A stretch of 64,000 nucleotides of DNA from Pantoea rwandensis. GTDB taxonomy: Bacteria > Pseudomonadota > Gammaproteobacteria > Enterobacterales > Enterobacteriaceae. The position numbers and the translations under genes are program-made. Position 1 is the first letter of the stretch, and each line of letters begins with the position of its first letter. Positions 63,080 through 64,000 of this stretch are shown piece after piece. The stretch is from assembly GCF_002095475.1 (NCBI RefSeq), contig NZ_MLFR01000016.1, positions 1 to 64,000 of the forward strand, given 5' to 3'. The notes beneath the pieces were generated by a model, which made no database searches, was not told where the DNA came from, and saw nothing but the letters and a program-made list of their open reading frames with translations.

Positions 63080-64000
63080 CCCTCAGCACATACGCGATTG
63101 CGGCCACCGGTTTTCGCCAAATAAAGTCGACGATCGGCGGTCGCTTGCAGCGTTTCTGCATGATAATCGCCCAGTTCTTCACTCGCGGTGACGCCCGCCG
63201 ACAAGGTCACACTGAACGTCGCCTTACAGTTAACCAAGATGGTTTTCGCCGCTAATCGCGTACGGATGCGTTCCGCCACCGCGCTGGCCTCGGACAACGT
63301 CGTTTCTGGCAGCACAATACAAAACTCCTCCCCACCAATACGGCCTGCAACATCATATTTACGCAGTGTATGGCTGATGACGCTCGCGACACGAATCAGA
63401 GCTTGGTCTCCAGCTGCATGCCCCCAGGTATCATTGACGTTTTTGAAATGATCGACGTCGAGCTGGATGACCGCGATCGGCGTCTGCTGCTGCTTGTTGT
63501 GCGCCGCCAAGGCAACAAACTGTTCAAAGAACGCATTACGATTAAGTAAGCGCGTCATTCCATCATAATTTGCCCGCCAAGCGAGCTGAGAGGAGAGCAT
63601 GTCCATACGCCGAACCATGCGAAAAATCACCTGATGAGTGACCCCCAGCAACAGTACAAACAGCAACCACATACCCAACAGGAAAAGGGCGACACGCCCC
63701 AACTCCTGCGATAAACCTTGTCTCAGACTCTGAATGTTGACGAGATAAGCATCGAAATTTTTTAGATGACTCCAGCTGACAAACTGCGTTCCTAGTCGCA
63801 TTACGCCTGCGGGCTGCTGCCGCATCCGCGCCTCGACCCGGGCCTGCTGTTCCTGCGTTAAGGGTTCATCGTTAGGGGCGTGCAACCGCGTGATCTCATT
63901 TAACGAGCGGTCCACTATCAGCAGTTTGCCCTGCAAGAGACTGTGATGCACTTGCATCATCAGGGCGTGAATGCGTTGCTGGGTAAAATCCATCGACAGC
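63076..64000 (-). CDS. dgcQ: Diguanylate cyclase, DgcQ-like (5' end outside window)
   Basis: The 3' part (at least 308 codons) of a membrane-bound GGDEF protein. In order: a sensory region (ending HLKNFDAYLVNIQSL), a membrane helix (LFLLGMWLLFVLLLGVTHQV), then a GGDEF domain with RANYDGMTRLLNRNAFF, IQLDVDHFKNVNDTWGHAAGD and the active-site GGEEF. It synthesises c-di-GMP. Position after yodD-yedP matches E. coli dgcQ (yedQ), linked to cellulose control. The N-terminus lies beyond 64000; the open frame continues to the edge, so the true start is not visible. Stop codons of gpgS and this gene overlap. Confidence 0.88.
   Translation of the reverse strand, partial: LSMDFTQQRIHALMMQVHHSLLQGKLLIVDRSLNEITRLHAPNDEPLTQEQQARVEARMRQQPAGVMRLGTQFVSWSHLKNFDAYLVNIQSLRQGLSQELGRVALFLLGMWLLFVLLLGVTHQVIFRMVRRMDMLSSQLAWRANYDGMTRLLNRNAFFEQFVALAAHNKQQQTPIAVIQLDVDHFKNVNDTWGHAAGDQALIRVASVISHTLRKYDVAGRIGGEEFCIVLPETTLSEASAVAERIRTRLAAKTILVNCKATFSVTLSAGVTASEELGDYHAETLQATADRRLYLAKTGGRNRVCAEG

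Noticed and set aside
1-64000. tRNA or rRNA genes and integration sites
   Set aside because: None recognised by eye on either strand; a covariance-model scan would be needed to exclude diverged RNAs.

Overview
The window comes from an enterobacterium, most likely of the Erwiniaceae (Pantoea/Erwinia type). Nearly every core protein aligns by eye with an E. coli counterpart, and the order fliA-fliZ ... fliDST-yedD ... fliE / fliF-R - rcsA - dsrB - yodD - yedP - dgcQ is the enterobacterial flagellar region III neighbourhood. One ERIC element is present. The accessory content (ureidoglycine/ureidoglycolate genes, a sugar/glycosyltransferase island next to fliC, a glucosylglycerate synthase pair) is unlike E. 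coli K-12. Genus is inferred from protein recall only; no search was run.

Layout. 1-0.6 kb: no convincing gene, but a cluster of strong hairpins with GGA in their loops. 0.6-7.8 kb: EamA/RarD-type permease and LysR regulator (minus), divergent from a nitrilase-superfamily hydrolase and a secreted two-lobed aspartic protease, then an MFS transporter-allD-allE operon for ureide nitrogen. 7.9-12.5 kb: phoH and the Fur-boxed ferrous-iron system efeUOB. 12.5-19 kb: repeats, then divergent putP/putA with a dense set of PutA-type GTTGCA sites. 19-21.6 kb: two tandem acyltransferase-3 membrane proteins. 21.9-26.6 kb: cystine ABC transporter tcyJLN with dcyD, behind fliA-fliZ. 26.8-33.5 kb: a sigma-28-promoted protein with a degenerate HNH fold, then an island with a lower-GC look: fdtA/fdtB-like dTDP-sugar genes convergent with a long flagellin-type glycosyltransferase that is split into two reading frames. 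33.6-37.9 kb: fliC (minus) divergent from fliDST, both with good sigma-28 promoters.

37.9-44.9 kb is the variable segment between fliT and fliE: yedD, a small DUF6388-like gene, a LexA-boxed dinI-like gene, three small membrane/low-complexity genes divergent from a phage-type S24 repressor with its own operators, a BLUF-EAL photoreceptor whose EAL residues look intact, and a ynfC-like lipoprotein. 44.9-56.4 kb carries fliE and the complete fliFGHIJKLMNOPQR operon (basal body, switch, export apparatus). 57-64 kb holds rcsA with an upstream RcsAB-like box, a chemoreceptor ending in NWETF, dsrB, a 52-codon Pmp3/YqaE gene, yodD, a glucosyl-3-phosphoglycerate synthase/phosphatase pair, and the 3' part of a dgcQ-type diguanylate cyclase that runs off the window.

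The main theme is motility and the motile/sessile decision: flagellar genes, a flagellin-decoration island, c-di-GMP enzymes at both ends (BluF-EAL, DgcQ), and RcsA. The most interesting loci are the split glycosyltransferase, the sigma-28-linked degenerate HNH protein, the repressor-controlled membrane trio, and the BluF with apparently restored phosphodiesterase residues.
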